Shown here: piece after piece, positions 1 through 12,547 of the stretch
Position numbering within the stretch: position 1 is the stretch's first letter
How the letters are laid out: every line of letters starts with the position of its first letter
Source of the DNA: Ampullaceana balthica
Taxonomy: Eukaryota > Mollusca > Gastropoda > Lymnaeidae
Length of the DNA: 64,000 nucleotides
Direction of reading: 5' to 3'
Assembly (NCBI GenBank): GCA_944989445.1
Contig: CALYLW010001004.1
Span: 151,501-215,500 of the forward strand
Made by a program: the position numbers and the translations under genes
The notes under the pieces: model-generated
The model's input: the letters and a program-made list of their open reading frames with translations, nothing else
Database searches by the model: none
What the model was told of the DNA's origin: nothing

Positions 1-360
1 ACGCTAGCTCTGAGGAAACATCTCATTTAGGGTCACACCCTAGGTGGTCATTGTTGATCCCCAGTTTAACGGCGTTCCTAACCCTTGGGACTCGTGTGCT
101 TTGCCGGGGTGGCACCAAAGTGGTAGCGGGTCGCAGTAGAGAATTCCATCCCTCCTAGTGAGGTCGATTTAGTGGGAGGCATTTTCGACTTCTTGTCCTG
201 GATGCCCAGGTGGCCGCTTCAGACAAGACCGCTTCGGGGGGGGGGTTCTCTGCTGTTACGTGCCCTTGGGGGCAAGATGGCTATGAGGGTCTTCCGGCAA
301 GACCCACGAAAAGCACTAGGCTCGGGCAGCTGACTTTCTTCCACATGTAGGATATTAGCT
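1..360. repeat. GC-rich, repeat-like block
   Basis: The first 360 bases are far richer in G and C than the next 2 kb and include an 11-base G run near 236-246. No long frame is open. The composition suggests the end of an inserted retroelement (for example a LINE 5' region) cut by the window edge. The family is not recognised. Confidence 0.35.
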
Positions 361-2065
361 TTTATCGACACTGCCCTGACATTATATGTTATGTTGCTAA
401 CCTTGGACGAACTTCAAATTTTGTCTACTCTTCTTCTGTTTTTAACCATGTTATGGGAAACTGGAACCTTATGTGCTCCAAGAACTGTAACTAGGTCAAT
501 GTGTTGTTTTTGATACTCTTTGTTGTCAGAGCCACAATAACCACTAACTTTTTGATGTAGTATTTGTCTCTAACTTTTATATACAAAACACAATTACCCC
601 CACCCTACTTTTGAGTCCATTGGATCCTAAAACGAGTGCCACTTTATTTCAAAAGATCGACAACGCTTACAGTGCACATCATATAGCTGTTTGAACTCTC
701 AAGCAAACTGTACTAGCAACAAATAAGTTTGTTTTTTCTCTTTTTCAAAAAAAAATCGTCGGGTTTGACAGAATCAGTGTTTTTTTAACACCTATGTTGT
801 GCTTTTTTAAGAAAATTGTTACTAGAGGAATTGTTTGATGTTACAGATATGCAGCAAGTTATTTTTACCAAATGTAAGTTTCATTTTAAACATGTTATTA
901 CCTTAAAAAATATTTATCAAATATAATTTAAGAAATATGCAATTATTTTTTTATTAAAAAAAGAAAACAATAATGCACATACCATTTATAACAGTTGGCC
1001 TGCGACAAACGACAAGTCCTTACAATCCTTAACATACAGGTGAAGATGATTAGGCTTCGGTTAAGGCACCAAGGGTTGATCTGCATAGGAACAAATGAAC
1101 TCTCCAATGTTCTCACATCCTTCATTAAATATTATAAACTGTATGTCTTCTTAAACAGTAAAATGTGTTTCATTTCTTATATCAAAATCAGGTATTTCTA
1201 AAATCACGTAATATGTGATATTCTATTCACATACAAGTGTAATGTATTTACTTGCTGTTTACAAAAATGAATTGTTATCAATTTTGACGTTTTCAACTTC
1301 GGCTGACAGAACATTAGAAACTGTAAAAAATAACAAAAGAGAACTAAACTTTAATAAATGTTTTATATAAACTAGCAAATCAACAGTAAGTTGACTTTTT
1401 GTAAGAGTCCAATATGTGTTTTGGAATAAATATATAATATCTGCTCACTGTTCAGATTATATTAAAATAAAATCCATAAAGATAAAGGGGCTCAAACAAT
1501 ATATGAGATTAAAAAATAAAATAAACGTTCTATTCTATGAATGCGCTTTGAAATGAGGCAAATAATTTTAAATGTTATTCTTATTTATGTATTTATCTTT
1601 TTGGGTGGAAGGGGTATACAATAGTATACATATACATTAAATGATTTTCAGAGCTCAATTGAAAAAATCTGTTGGTATTCCCAATCAATTTAAGAAAAAG
1701 AACACCAACAAAAAGAAAATAAGTAAATAATAGCGAAAAAGGGACCACTGATTGCGAAATTGCGAAGAACAGAGCATTATAAAAATATACAAATTTAATT
1801 TAATTTAAGTTAAAAAAAAGAATTACTATAAAAGCAGCTGTTATGTCCAATTGTGTAAGACATGTAACCTTAAAACTTGATTTACATGCATAAAATATGT
1901 TAAATATTTTGATGAATAAGAAGTTATTGACCAATCGTTACCAAATATAAATTTGGAAAAGATATATTAAATATATATGTTCTATTTCAACAAAACAAAA
2001 AACAAAATCTACAAGACAGGTTAATGTACACATTTAAATTATTGGATATCATCTCGAAACAATTT
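361..2065. other. AT-rich sequence without recognisable features
   Basis: Low-complexity AT-rich DNA with stops in all frames. I see no splice-bounded exon or repeat family. Confidence 0.5.
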
Positions 2066-2131
2066 TGTGTTTGCGTGTGAGTGTGTGTGAGTGTGTGTGA
2101 GTGTGTGTGTATGTGTGTGTGTGTGTGTGTT
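2066..2131. repeat. (TG)n microsatellite with GA interruptions
   Basis: Alternating gtgtgtgtga units pass into a pure GT run. This is a simple repeat, possibly length-polymorphic. Confidence 0.85.
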
Positions 2132-3229
2132 TGTAAACGCTAAATAAATATTAATTTTTAAAAAAATATATTAATTAATTATAATATGTTAATTTATATT
2201 AACATTTATACGAAAACATTCATACTAAATGAAAAGAACAATTATTTACATCAGTGCCCAAATATTGGTTTAAAATTATTTATGTCTTACAATACCATGT
2301 CTCAATACAAATCTTTTCTTCAATAAAGAAAATTTTGCGTCTATGCTTATACCTCCAACTTGTGGTGTATACGGATAAATTAAACATGTAAATATGCAAT
2401 ACATTACATGCTTCTTTTTCATCCTCACAAATCACAATTTAAATTTTACTTTTATAAGTTTTTTGGTATTTCAAAAATAATGTGACAAACAACTAAAACT
2501 ACCGACAAATGGATTGTTTTTTATTGATTTATTATATTTTTTTAAAAAGATTTGTTTATGAATTAATAATGAACGTGAAACGCAACAGTTATTGTTCTAC
2601 TTATGCATTTCCTGATTCATTTATAAAACTTTACCCGCATGCACTTTTCTAATTGTACTGAACTAACTATTTATTTTTATTCACATAGTATTGCTATTCA
2701 TATTTTTCTTTTAAGTGTAGTGTATACAACACTTTACTTATGCCTTTTGAAATTAAATTATTTAATTTAAATATTAGTAAGAATAATTCAGTTCATATTG
2801 TCCTCTCATTTACCGAAAACGCTCAAGTAATTTGCAATTGATAAGGCATTTTCATATTGTCCAATTTTGTTTAAATTATCATGGTCTATCAATGCTATTG
2901 AAAATAATGTTTTATTATGTAATAGTTTCATATTTATACCGATTCGATTTTAACTTTTTAAAGCTACTTTCATATTAGTAGATTGTTTCAGCTTCTGCAA
3001 AAAGTCACACTAGATATCAGCTTAGTTTCGGTTAAAACGAATAATTCACGTTCAGTAATTCTATTATAAGGCGAATGATAGCAAATGATGTTTGCCTTTA
3101 ACATTATAAAATTAATACAAATAAATAAAAGTAACGTTTTTTTTGTGTTTTCTTTTTACAAATAGCGTTTACTTACAACCGTTAATATGAAAATCAATAT
3201 ATCCATCTTGAGTTTGAGTCTCAGCTGGT
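2132..3229. other. AT-rich sequence without recognisable features
   Basis: No supported exon or repeat; it ends at the target site of the hAT element at 3238. Confidence 0.5.
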
Positions 3230-3894
3230 GTCGTAGGTAGGGCTGTCAATTTTGTTGAAAAAAGCTGCCCGGGTACCCGTGAAAATTTCGAACGGGTACC
3301 CGGGTTACCCGTTCTAAACTTAAACGTCGCATAATTTTCCCCGTCATGATCGCTATACAATGCAACCTAGCCACCATCCATACACCTCATTTCACACAGT
3401 AGTAGTAGCCAACGGCTTGCTTCCAGTAACATACTATTACTAATGCACTACAATTAGTTATAATGCACTAAAAACTTTTATTCAATTCCTGCTGTAAATG
3501 CATTCGTCATACTCATAAATGACAGTAAACTGAACATGCAAACAAAATGTCAACGGCAATGACGTAACGTTCAGTGTCATACCTTGAATGTTTATATTCA
3601 CTTGGCGTCGGTAGTCGATGCTAATGGCGATGAAGGGCGCAATACTGCGGTAAATCTCAAGTGATCGTGCTTTGGTCAGTGGTACTGCTTTTGTTGACAC
3701 CAAAAAATTGCTGACATTGGTTGGATCGGCGGTTTGTTTATAAATATCATTTTATGAATAGCGTTCACATGGCGTTTTATCGCGTTGGGTTGCCACCCTT
3801 CACAGGCACAATTTAATTACAATGGTTGCATTTTGCCGTGTCGCTATCAACTTGATTGGCCTGAATCCACACGACGTCTAACCTATCTTGTTAA

Positions 3895-4735
3895 CTTTGG
3901 GTGTATTATTAATATCAATTTTTGGGCTAGGCAAACACGTGTTAATGAACGCCAGAAACACACGCTAATGCAAGGGCTGTGGGTTATAGCAGTGCTTCTC
4001 AAAGTTGTGGTCCGCGGAAGTTATCAAGAAAGGAGAGAAAAATATAATTATAATCCTCCAATTGCTATCAATAATGCTAACCCTATAGAATTTGTCATTA
4101 TTGACAATAAGCAAATAAATGAAAGAAATAAAAGGAAATAAAATAAAAGGAAATATAATACATTTCGCTACCATGTATGTACAGGGAAAATAGTGCACCG
4201 GTTCCTGATGCAACGGAAAAAATTCCTGCCGGTCCGCAATACAAAATATTTTGAGAAGCACTTTGTTATAGGAGGGAAGAGAGGAGAGGGGGGGGGGCAG
4301 AATAGAAAAAACGGCATTAGATAGAAAGTATCAATCGGTGACCCACTGTCGGCTATTTCAAAGCAAAGTTAGTTTCAAAGCAAGGGTGTTTGAATGAACA
4401 AAAAACAAACACGGCATCTTTCATCTCCGTACAGTCCATCCTCACAGCCGTCTTACCCATCTTACACTGTTAGTAACTAACTATTTAATTTATGAAATTT
4501 AAATACTGACGACCTTGTACGCATTATTAGCATCAGTTTTTCTAGGTCACCACGTGTTAATGAACACAAGAAGTGAAGGGGTGTGGGTTATAGGAATGAA
4601 GGGAGGAGAGGGGTAGATAAACACATTAGCTAGTATCAATCGGCGTATTTCAAAGCAAAGTTAGTCAAAGCAAGGGTGTTTTTTTTTAATTAACAAACAC
4701 AGCGTCTTTTATCTCTAAGCAGTCCATCCTTTCTT
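3895..4735 (+). repeat. Imperfect internal duplication in the hAT element
   Basis: Sequence around 3895-3989 plus 4266-4440 recurs at about 4520-4735. Shared stretches are cacgtgttaatgaac, tgtgggttatag, ggagaggggg, agtatcaatcgg and caaagcaaagttagt. The first copy is split by the MITE at 3990-4265; the second is uninterrupted and so shows the empty site. Confidence 0.7.
3990..4265. mobile_element. Nested hAT MITE with cagtgcttctcaaa termini
   Basis: It starts cagtgcttctcaaag and ends ttttgagaagcacttt, inverted repeats of the same family as the larger hAT at 25258-27311. It is flanked by gttatag on both sides. The intact paralogous copy near 4580 reads gggttataggaatg, giving the pre-insertion site and confirming the borders to within a base or two. 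Confidence 0.75.
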
Positions 4736-5430
4736 TTTTTTTGGCAGAGGACTTTTGTTTTCTTTATACGATTCTTTTAAAGAACCATTTTTTTTTGTTG
4801 AGTGCGTTGTGCGATTTCTGTTTCACGTTGGGAGAAAAAAAGATATATCAAAATACATTGTATTTGTTGGGACCGTATGTTATTTCCCGTTGACAGATAT
4901 TTCTCCTTACATGTACTTCACAGCATATATTTGAAACAAAATTTTTCAATTGATAAATTGTTTCGCAAGCCACAATGTAAACACAAAAAAGCCGCATGGG
5001 AGCCGAAGTTTGGCCTACGGTTAATATAGAATATAGACATAGAAGCCACATTTTCACGGGTACCCGGGCGGAATTTTACCACCCGGGTAATCACACGGCA
5101 ACGGGTACCCGGGTACCCGGGTACCCGTTGACAGGCCTAGTCGTAGGTCCACATGAGCATGCTTTTTGCGTGACCAAAGTAAAATACATTTCTGACTCAC
5201 ATATTTTTCTTCACTGCCTCTGAAAATTATGAACAGAAACATCCAATTTTTGCTTCTGTAATTATTAAAAACATGTATCATCTTTTGTTGTCTAACAGTC
5301 ACATGCGACCCAAGAAATGATGTCTCTATCTCTGTTGAAGTCTCTTGGCAGATACTTGTCACACGTGTCGACATTGAAGTTAAAATTCCAAAACATTCCT
5401 TCCACATCAGAAGATATAAAAGAATGTAAT

Positions 5431-5880
5431 ATATACCGTATATACTCTTTCTATACCCCGTTCGTTCATAAGCCGAAAACCCCCCTTCTTTTAGAAGATA
5501 ATAGTTTAAAAGTATGTAATCCGCTCGTAAGCCGACACCAAAAAATAATAGGACGGCGTAAACAAAATGGTACACAATTTTTTAAACTACAAGCTAAATC
5601 GATCATTATGATTGTTTTAAACAATTTATTAAACAAATTCTCAAAAATAAATAAAATGAATAAATAAGCTAAATGAAGATGTTTAATAATATTTTAGAGC
5701 AGTCTCTGGTAGAGCAGTAAAATGTGTAGAATGTAGAGAATGACCTTATGATACACAAAAACAATACCGATATTCAATGTGCATGCAGAAATCACCTACA
5801 TCCCGCTCGTAATCGGACCCCCAACCTTTTCCCATTTCGTCCAAAAAATGTCGGCTTTAGAACGAGTATATACGGTATAT
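5431..5880. mobile_element. MITE with 17-bp perfect terminal inverted repeats
   Basis: It begins atataccgtatatactc and ends with its exact reverse complement gagtatatacggtatat (5864-5880), 450 bp in all. Subterminal motifs (ataagccg near 5470 and cggctttagaacgag near 5851) are also roughly inverted. No coding frame is seen. Confidence 0.7.
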
Positions 5881-5881
5881 A

Positions 5882-5951
<70 letters not shown>

Positions 5952-5953
5952 GC

Positions 5954-5983
<30 letters not shown>
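5880..5983. repeat. (AT)n microsatellite
   Basis: About 100 bp of nearly pure AT lie between the MITE and the mariner-type element. Confidence 0.85.
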
Positions 5984-5984
<1 letters not shown>

Positions 5985-6940
5985 GGGTGTCCCTAAAAAC
6001 GTGTACACTCTATTAATGACTACAACACCAACATGTATACAGTACAGCGAAGTTTTATAAATCAAAATACTGCGAGCAAATGTACAAACCAGCAAAATAT
6101 ATCAAAAGTGTTCAAATTGTTGTTCATTTAGGTTCGATGGTATGCATTCTTTAACAGTTCATAACAATTAGTACACGCCCTCAATGAAGATGATTTTGAC
6201 AGGCAAATTCAAAGATTGTGAATTGTACCAAGCTAAGTGTGCTGATGATAATCAATTCAAAAGCAAAATTGTTTTGAGTAATGAGGCAACGTTCAAGTTA
6301 AATGGTTCAATTAATCGTCACAGTTACACCTACTGGGCAGCTGACAATCCTGATGTGACAATTGAACACTGTTTGAACCTCCCAGGGGTTATAGTGTTGT
6401 GTGACTAGTCAGCATTTTTTTTAAATTTGGACTTTTCTTTTTGATGATACGATGAATGGTGCAAGTTACCTGAACTTGCCACAAGTATCCGCTATGCCAC
6501 GCATCCAAAATATTGTTGAGGAATGCTAAATGGTACTTTCATCAGAATGGATAACCTCCCCACAACCATCGAGACGTAATGACCTAGCTTGACGGCCACG
6601 TACCTAACAGATGGATAGGACAAAGAGGAACAATTGGGTACCAAACACATTCACCGGATTTAACCATCATGAATATTTTTTGAGACATGTTAAGCACAAC
6701 GTTTACACCACAAAACCAGCTACAATCGATGAGTTAAAATCAGCAAATGAAAAATAATGTGCAGTCGTTCCAATTGACATAATTAAGAACATTTTTTTTA
6801 AAAATTATCTCAGTTACCGTTGTTAGCTGTCCTTAGACCACAATGGCCACAATATTTTGATTTACTAAACATTGATGTATTATTATAAATATTTGTGTTA
6901 TTGTCATTTAAAGAGTGTATACATTTTGCCGGGACAACCT
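5984..6940 (+). pseudogene. Degenerate mariner/IS630-type transposon
   Basis: Terminal inverted repeats of about 29 bp (agggtgtccctaaaaacgtg at 5984; reverse complement of the 6912-6940 end starts aggttgtccc) bracket 957 bp. A broken DDE transposase reads forward. The 6184-6408 frame contains VLSNEATFKLNG...NRHSYTYW, matching the S-D-E-A-T-F block of this group, with the catalytic Asp changed to Asn. Later fragments read RWIGxRGT-like, then TKPATIDELKSA and LDHNGH in shifting frames, the usual C-terminal landmarks. Stops and frameshifts are many. A TA target duplication is not clear. It is a dead, 5'-truncated copy. Confidence 0.75.
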
Positions 6941-6976
6941 GCATATGGGGCTAGGTTAATGTTCTCTTTAATGTTA

Positions 6977-7290
6977 TAGAGCAGTGCTTCTCAAACTGTT
7001 TCGTATGACGGACCAGCAGGAATTTTTTCCAATTGATCCAAGGACCGGTGCACTATTTTCTATAACTGACGTGGATTTCTCTGTACTGACGTGTTAGCAG
7101 AATGATCCCCTACATGGTCTAAAGCCCAACAAGCATGAATTCGGTTTGTTTTATGCTACATGTCATCGAACAATTTTGAACAAGAATAAACTTAACCCTT
7201 GATTGGATAATCCTCATTTACGATCGTCTTCATTTTGTATACAAATGTGTTGCTAATGGCAGTCATCGTTTTTGTTTCAGCATTTTTTTT
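6977..7290 (-). mobile_element. Fragment of hAT element (same family as 25258-27311)
   Basis: It starts gagcagtgcttctcaaact and then matches, in reverse orientation, the right end of the larger hAT around 27000-27311. Shared stretches include cattgaacaattttga-like, acatgtag/ctacatgt, acgatcgtctt and the tcagtac/gtactga block. Only one terminus is present; the other end is lost. Confidence 0.6.
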
Positions 7291-7570
7291 TCAATGGTAA
7301 TAATTTAATAAATTTATATATCCCGAATTAAATCTACGTTTTATTAAAGAGAACATAAAATTTAATATAAAAAAGTCATGTTTATTTATTTAAAAGAAAT
7401 AATATAGTAACTATATTAAGTGCATGTGTAAGTTTATGCTCAAAGTTTAAATGAAACTATTTGTGGAATTTTATCAAGTCTTTGCTCGAATGAGGACATT
7501 TTTTCACGCTATATAAAACGAACACTCATACTGTTCTTATCCTGTACTTTGACTTAATAATGCTAATTTT

Positions 7571-8962
7571 AAATAAAACAAACCCGTAAAAACAAAGTTT
7601 TTGACTATAAATCCTTTATATATAAGACATAACTAACAGTATTTTTTTAATTTCAAACTCTTAACTCAACTTTGCTTCATAACCCTAGGGGGGGACAGAG
7701 CTCAGCATGACACGTAAAATGTAAACAAAAGCACGCGGGTACGTCGATGGGTCGCGTCAACGCATCAACTCAAACTCTCACGTGGGAAAAAAACAATAAC
7801 AAACCGTGAATTTGAATTACATACCTCATATAAAGATAAACTAAAAATGCATTAATTTAATTACGGTACGATCGATCGATCTGAAATTTTGATCCGATGC
7901 ATTGTTAGGTCAGACGGGTCCGTGTGCCAAATTTCAGCTCGATCGGATCACGGTAAGTGGGTCATTTTTTACTTTTGTTTTTCCGCCTACCCGCCCAAGA
8001 CAGACAGAGACGGCCGCCAAGTTAATATAAGGGATTTAAAATAAAACAAACCCGTAAAAACAAAGTTTTTTACTATAAATTCCTTATATATGAGACAGAA
8101 CTTAAAGTATTTACAAATATCTACAGACTGAATCTGTCTTAACTCCCCTTTCTTTTAACCCAAAAAAGGGGGGTGGGGGGTGGGAGAGGGGAAAGGTCTT
8201 GTCACCGATCGCTGGGCCAAGCTCACCGTGACACGCCAAATGTAAAAAAAAGCACGCCGGTTTACCTGGTTTAAGCACGAGATGTGTTCACACCGGTGGC
8301 TGGCCTGAAGTCAAGTGACCCGTAAAATGTAAACGATAGCGACCTCTACATATAGTTTATATAGATAAACTAAACATGCATTGATTTAATTACGGTACGT
8401 TCGATTGATCTGAAATTTTAATACAATGCATTGATAGGTAAGACGGGTCCGTGTGCCAAATTTCAGCTCGATCAGATCACGGGAAGTGGGTCATTTTTTA
8501 CTTTTGTTTTTTCCGCCCGCCCAAGACAGACAGAGATAGAGACAGAGAGACTGAGAAACAGGGAAACAGAGACGACGGTGAAGTTAATATAAGGGATTTA
8601 AAAATTACACATTTCCCGTGATTCCATCGAGCTGAAATTTTACACATAGACTCTTGGACCTATCAATGTATTGTATCAAAATTGGAGATCAACCGAATGT
8701 AACAGAATTAAATTAATGCATTTTTAGTTTATCTCTATAAAACTATATGTAGTGGTCTGCTTTTGTTGACATTCATGTGTCACGCTGAGTTTAGTCCAGC
8801 CATCCGTAACCACATCACGGGCCCCGTTTCACAGCTATGGGGAGCTAAGTCATTTTCAGTATGTACATGTTTGTCACGTCTGAACATAATCAATACTTTT
8901 ATTTATGTCTCATATATAAGGGATTTATGGTCAAAAACTTTGTTTTTACGGGTTTGTTTATT
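7571..8962. repeat. Composite inverted-repeat block
   Basis: An outer repeat of about 55 bp at 7571-7630 (aaacaaacccgtaaaaacaa...) returns inverted at 8907-8962 (...tgtttttacgggtttgttt) and direct near 8042-8100. Between them a 190-bp unit (gatctgaaatttt ... gtccgtgtgccaaatttcag ... gacagacagaga) occurs twice directly (about 7860-8035 and 8392-8605) and once inverted (8615-8740). Related pieces lie at 29400-29590, 55803-55895 and 57770-57900. No coding frame is seen; this is a dispersed repeat family of unknown class. Confidence 0.65.
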
Positions 8963-10435
8963 AACCAAATATTGAATCATATCCTTGCAGAGAAAAACAT
9001 CTGAAGGTTCTTCTTGATTAAGCGTTGTAATATTTTAAAATATTAATTCATTTTTTTTTAAATTTTTAAATTTATATTTATAAACATTATTTGCAATAGT
9101 TATTTTAAAATGAACTTAATGTGTTTTCTTTAAGTTATTGCTTAAAGTGTTTTATATGTATATGCTTTAAAATAAGTACATTTTATATTGCATAAATATC
9201 AACGGTCAAGGAACATATGTTTCTTTTAATTGTAATTTTTTTTAAAGTAGATAAATTCTTTATTAAAGCTATCGTATCCAAAATGTATATTATATATTGT
9301 ATAAAATTTCGTGGAATTAATCGGTTCACAAAACAATATAGTGTTTATAAATAATTATGATGTATATAATATCAATTATTATATTTACGCATAGGTTATT
9401 TCATTTTTTTAAAGTTGTTATAGACTTCAATGATTCTCATTAACTATGAATATATTGGCCATCTTATTTGATTTAGTCCTCCGTAGTTAATATAGAAAAT
9501 CTAAATTAAATAGGAAAACTGTATTGATAAGATTGATTGATTTTGTTATTTAAATAAAAGCTTTAAAATAAAAGAACAAAACACTAATTAATTTTAAAAA
9601 CACATTTTTGGCATTTTATTTACATTAAAAAATAAACCAATTCAATTTGCATTGCAATTTAATATCAACTTAAAAGAAATATGAATACATTTTTTTTCAA
9701 TAAATATCTTTACTAAATCGATGATATGGAAGCAAGAGCAATAGTTAAACAATAAATTAAAGTACTTTTATACATACAATTTAAAGTATGGCGCCTAACA
9801 AATAATACATTTCTTTAAAAAATACTTACGATTTTAGAATGGATTACATACACTTATGGATAATATTCCTACATAATAAAGTGTATGATCAGTAGAGACT
9901 TACATTTGCATTTCTATTTTTTTAAGAGTATATTTGGTTTAAATTTGAAACTTGATATTTTTTAATTGGTTAGAAACAGAATTTTGAAAAACATAAATTT
10001 ATTGCAATGTAGTAAGATGGACAGAATAAACTATTAACTGAAACAACGATTTTCTTTTATTTTCTCATAACTTGAAAAAAAGTGGGGTAACAAGCATGTA
10101 AAATCAATGGTATGGGTACTACATATGTAACACAATGTTGACTCATAATTATAAGAGTTATCCGTCCATCTCTGTCAACATACAACCATGCTTCAAGCAT
10201 ATACATTATTTTGTCCGAAGCACATTGAAAGATAAAACACCAAAACAATGACAAATCTTCAGTGAGATGAAATTTCACTGAATCCTGAAAACATGCAGAA
10301 CCTCTATGTTTAAATATTAAAACTCAGAAGCAATATTTTTTCCTAATCCTGTATGATCTACCACAATAAGGATCAATTTCTTAAGCTATTTAAAACGGAA
10401 AAATTATAACACTGAACACAACTAAAGGAGATATA
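8963..10435. other. AT-rich sequence without recognisable features
   Basis: Nothing supported. A minus-strand frame at 10278-10057 is open for 73 codons with somewhat higher GC, but I recognise no domain in it. Confidence 0.4.
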
Positions 10436-10505
10436 TGTGCTTGAAGCGTATATATAAATATATATATATACATATACATTGATATATATATATATATATA
10501 TGTAT
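10436..10505. repeat. (AT)n microsatellite
   Basis: Interrupted AT dinucleotide run. Confidence 0.75.
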
Positions 10506-10564
10506 ATCACTACTAAATATTCTAAAGATATATTTTAGATTGTCATCTTTGTTGAGGCTTTAAA

Positions 10565-10870
10565 AGGTGGTAGACAGAATATTTCCTGAATCAAAATATT
10601 TGTTCCGCTCCGGTAGATCAAGCATCGATACAATTTTCGCCGTCAGTCAGTGTTAAAAAAAATACACGTACCAACAGAAGCTTATAGTCTTTCTTTTATA
10701 AATCTGACCATGGTATTTAAATGTGGGAGCCCTCACCGAAACTTCCACAGGAATGATACTGATCAGGTCTCTACATGATGACGTTAAAATCAGTTAAAAA
10801 TATACTTGTGAGACTGATGGTACAGAAGAAATCTAATTCAACACTCGAATATATGGTGGACTTTTCAAGC
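10565..10870 (+). pseudogene. LINE reverse transcriptase fragment
   Basis: Forward-strand fragments read RVVDRIFPESKYLFRSGRSS-IDTIFAVSQ and, in other frames, LIRSLHDDVK-S and CETDG. These match the RT block of LINE ORF2 proteins that in the better-preserved element at 17160-17240 reads YPESACDFRVS...TTDMIFSLRQ. It is short, frameshifted and truncated at both ends. Confidence 0.6.
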
Positions 10871-12547
10871 TGTCAGTACTTAAAGTCAAGAGAAACATAA
10901 TCAGAGTGCTGGTAAGAGTTTTGCTATTTTAAAACAACTTTGATTTGCTTATAAACGCTGAGGAGAGATTCCAGTTCCTAATAATCGTTTTTCTAAACCC
11001 TTATAATCAGCTTCAAAAGGCAAACGTGGTTGTATAAGTGAAGGCAAGCCATACATCAACATTAAAAAAACATATGTATTAAAGGAGTTCTGATGCCTCG
11101 ACTCAATCATTATAAGCAATCTCTCACGTGACGAGCAAAATGACAAAATGATGGGCAACGCAGAACCAACCATTTCTGGCCTATCACAAAGGAAATCGCA
11201 CAATAAGAAACTGACTACCAAAATGAAAATTGCAGTTTATCGCGATTGTTTGGTCAGCACTCTCGTGTGTACCAGCAATATCTGGTCCTTGTATGCTACA
11301 CAAGGATAAAAAAGAATAACTTCCTTCATATGCTCTGTCTTAAACTAATATTCTGCAACTGCTGAAAGGGGAAATGTCATAAGTAAGAACGCATAAAACA
11401 AGCAATCCTGCCTTTCATAACAAATGTCCCATGTATTCATCTCAATTTGCAATGTCATTTTCAAGGAAAAGGATAGAGAGGAATACCAAATTATGTTCGC
11501 TAAGTGGAATTTGTTGATGGAAAAAGTAGAATTGCTCACATACAACTCAGATACAATGATATTTAAAATCTAGATCTGATAGCTTCCATTGTTTACATGA
11601 AATGCTGGAAATATGTGATTCTAGGCTGAATGGTCTTGGTATTTTCCGTCAGGGCATGAGTAAACGTTTGAGACGAACAAATGCGTATTGCTATGGAATA
11701 GAAAGGGAGTAAACTTCCCGAGCTGCAAAAAAATATTTTTTTTTAAAATAAAAAGTATGCTCCTTTAGAAGAACCGTCGTGAATAATAGTGAGATTGGCA
11801 GGGCTTTTGAAATTTCATACACAAAGTCGCTAAATTGATAGTCTCTAAAAACTATGGCGCAAATGATGAAATAGAAAGCCTTTTATTTTAGGATTCAAAT
11901 TACGCCTTATCATTAATTTATTTTAATCTAAGTTATCATTTGTAATAATAACATTTTACAAATTTTCCGCAAAATTACTTCGGATTCTAATCTTATTTCA
12001 TGTTCTATATACAATTAAGAAAAATTAAAGGAATTCTAAAAACTAAGCATATTCAAAAAAAAATCTTCTTACAATATTTTAATACAAATCAATAAGAAGT
12101 CAAAAACATATTTTCACAAGGTACACAAATGAATATATCAATAAAACAATACATTATTCATTAATTAAAATAAAGATAGTTAAAAATCAGCAAATAAATT
12201 TTAATTTGGCTGGATGGTTTATCTTATATGTCTTTTTACAAGGCGAATTACAGTCGTATACAGATTAAAAAGACGTTAAAATGACTTTGCGCTATCAAAA
12301 TAAAATATGTGTTCCAAAAGATAAACACAAACAGATAATAAAAGTAATAAATTATAACTTTATTTATTTCTTGAAAAATACGTATTTATCTGCGAATAAA
12401 TTTCTAGGAATTGGGCTTGTCAGCCTTTCTTACATTTTATTGTAAAGTTTTATCAATGTCTAATTATGCATGACTTATTTCTTTTTTAGGATTACTTCTT
12501 TAATATTATATTTTTGGCTGCGGAAATTAACCAATAATTTCTGGAGT
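10871..12547. other. No gene recognised; moderately GC-richer patch to about 11800
   Basis: Minus-strand frames at 11221-10949 (90 codons) and 11545-11345 (66 codons) are open, in a patch less AT-rich than its surroundings. I cannot assign either; they may be remnants of a transposon or exons of an unknown gene. 11880-12547 is plain AT-rich sequence. Confidence 0.35.

Larger units (their letters stand above)
3238..5139. mobile_element. Non-autonomous hAT element with perfect 8-bp target duplication
   Basis: The ends are tagggctgtcaa and ttgacaggccta, imperfect inverted repeats. They are flanked on both sides by GTCGTAGG (3230-3237 and 5140-5147), the 8-bp duplication diagnostic of hAT insertion. 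Just inside each end are runs of the palindrome cgggtacccg (3268-3310 and 5057-5130). No transposase frame survives over 1.9 kb. The interior holds a duplicated segment, one copy of which took a second insertion (3990-4265). Confidence 0.8.

Noticed and set aside
5748..6095. Open frames rich in Ile/Tyr on both strands over AT repeats (also at 15011-15284, 15755-15994 and 52662-52844)
   Set aside because: They are translations of (AT)n microsatellites, with no codon structure or splice sites.
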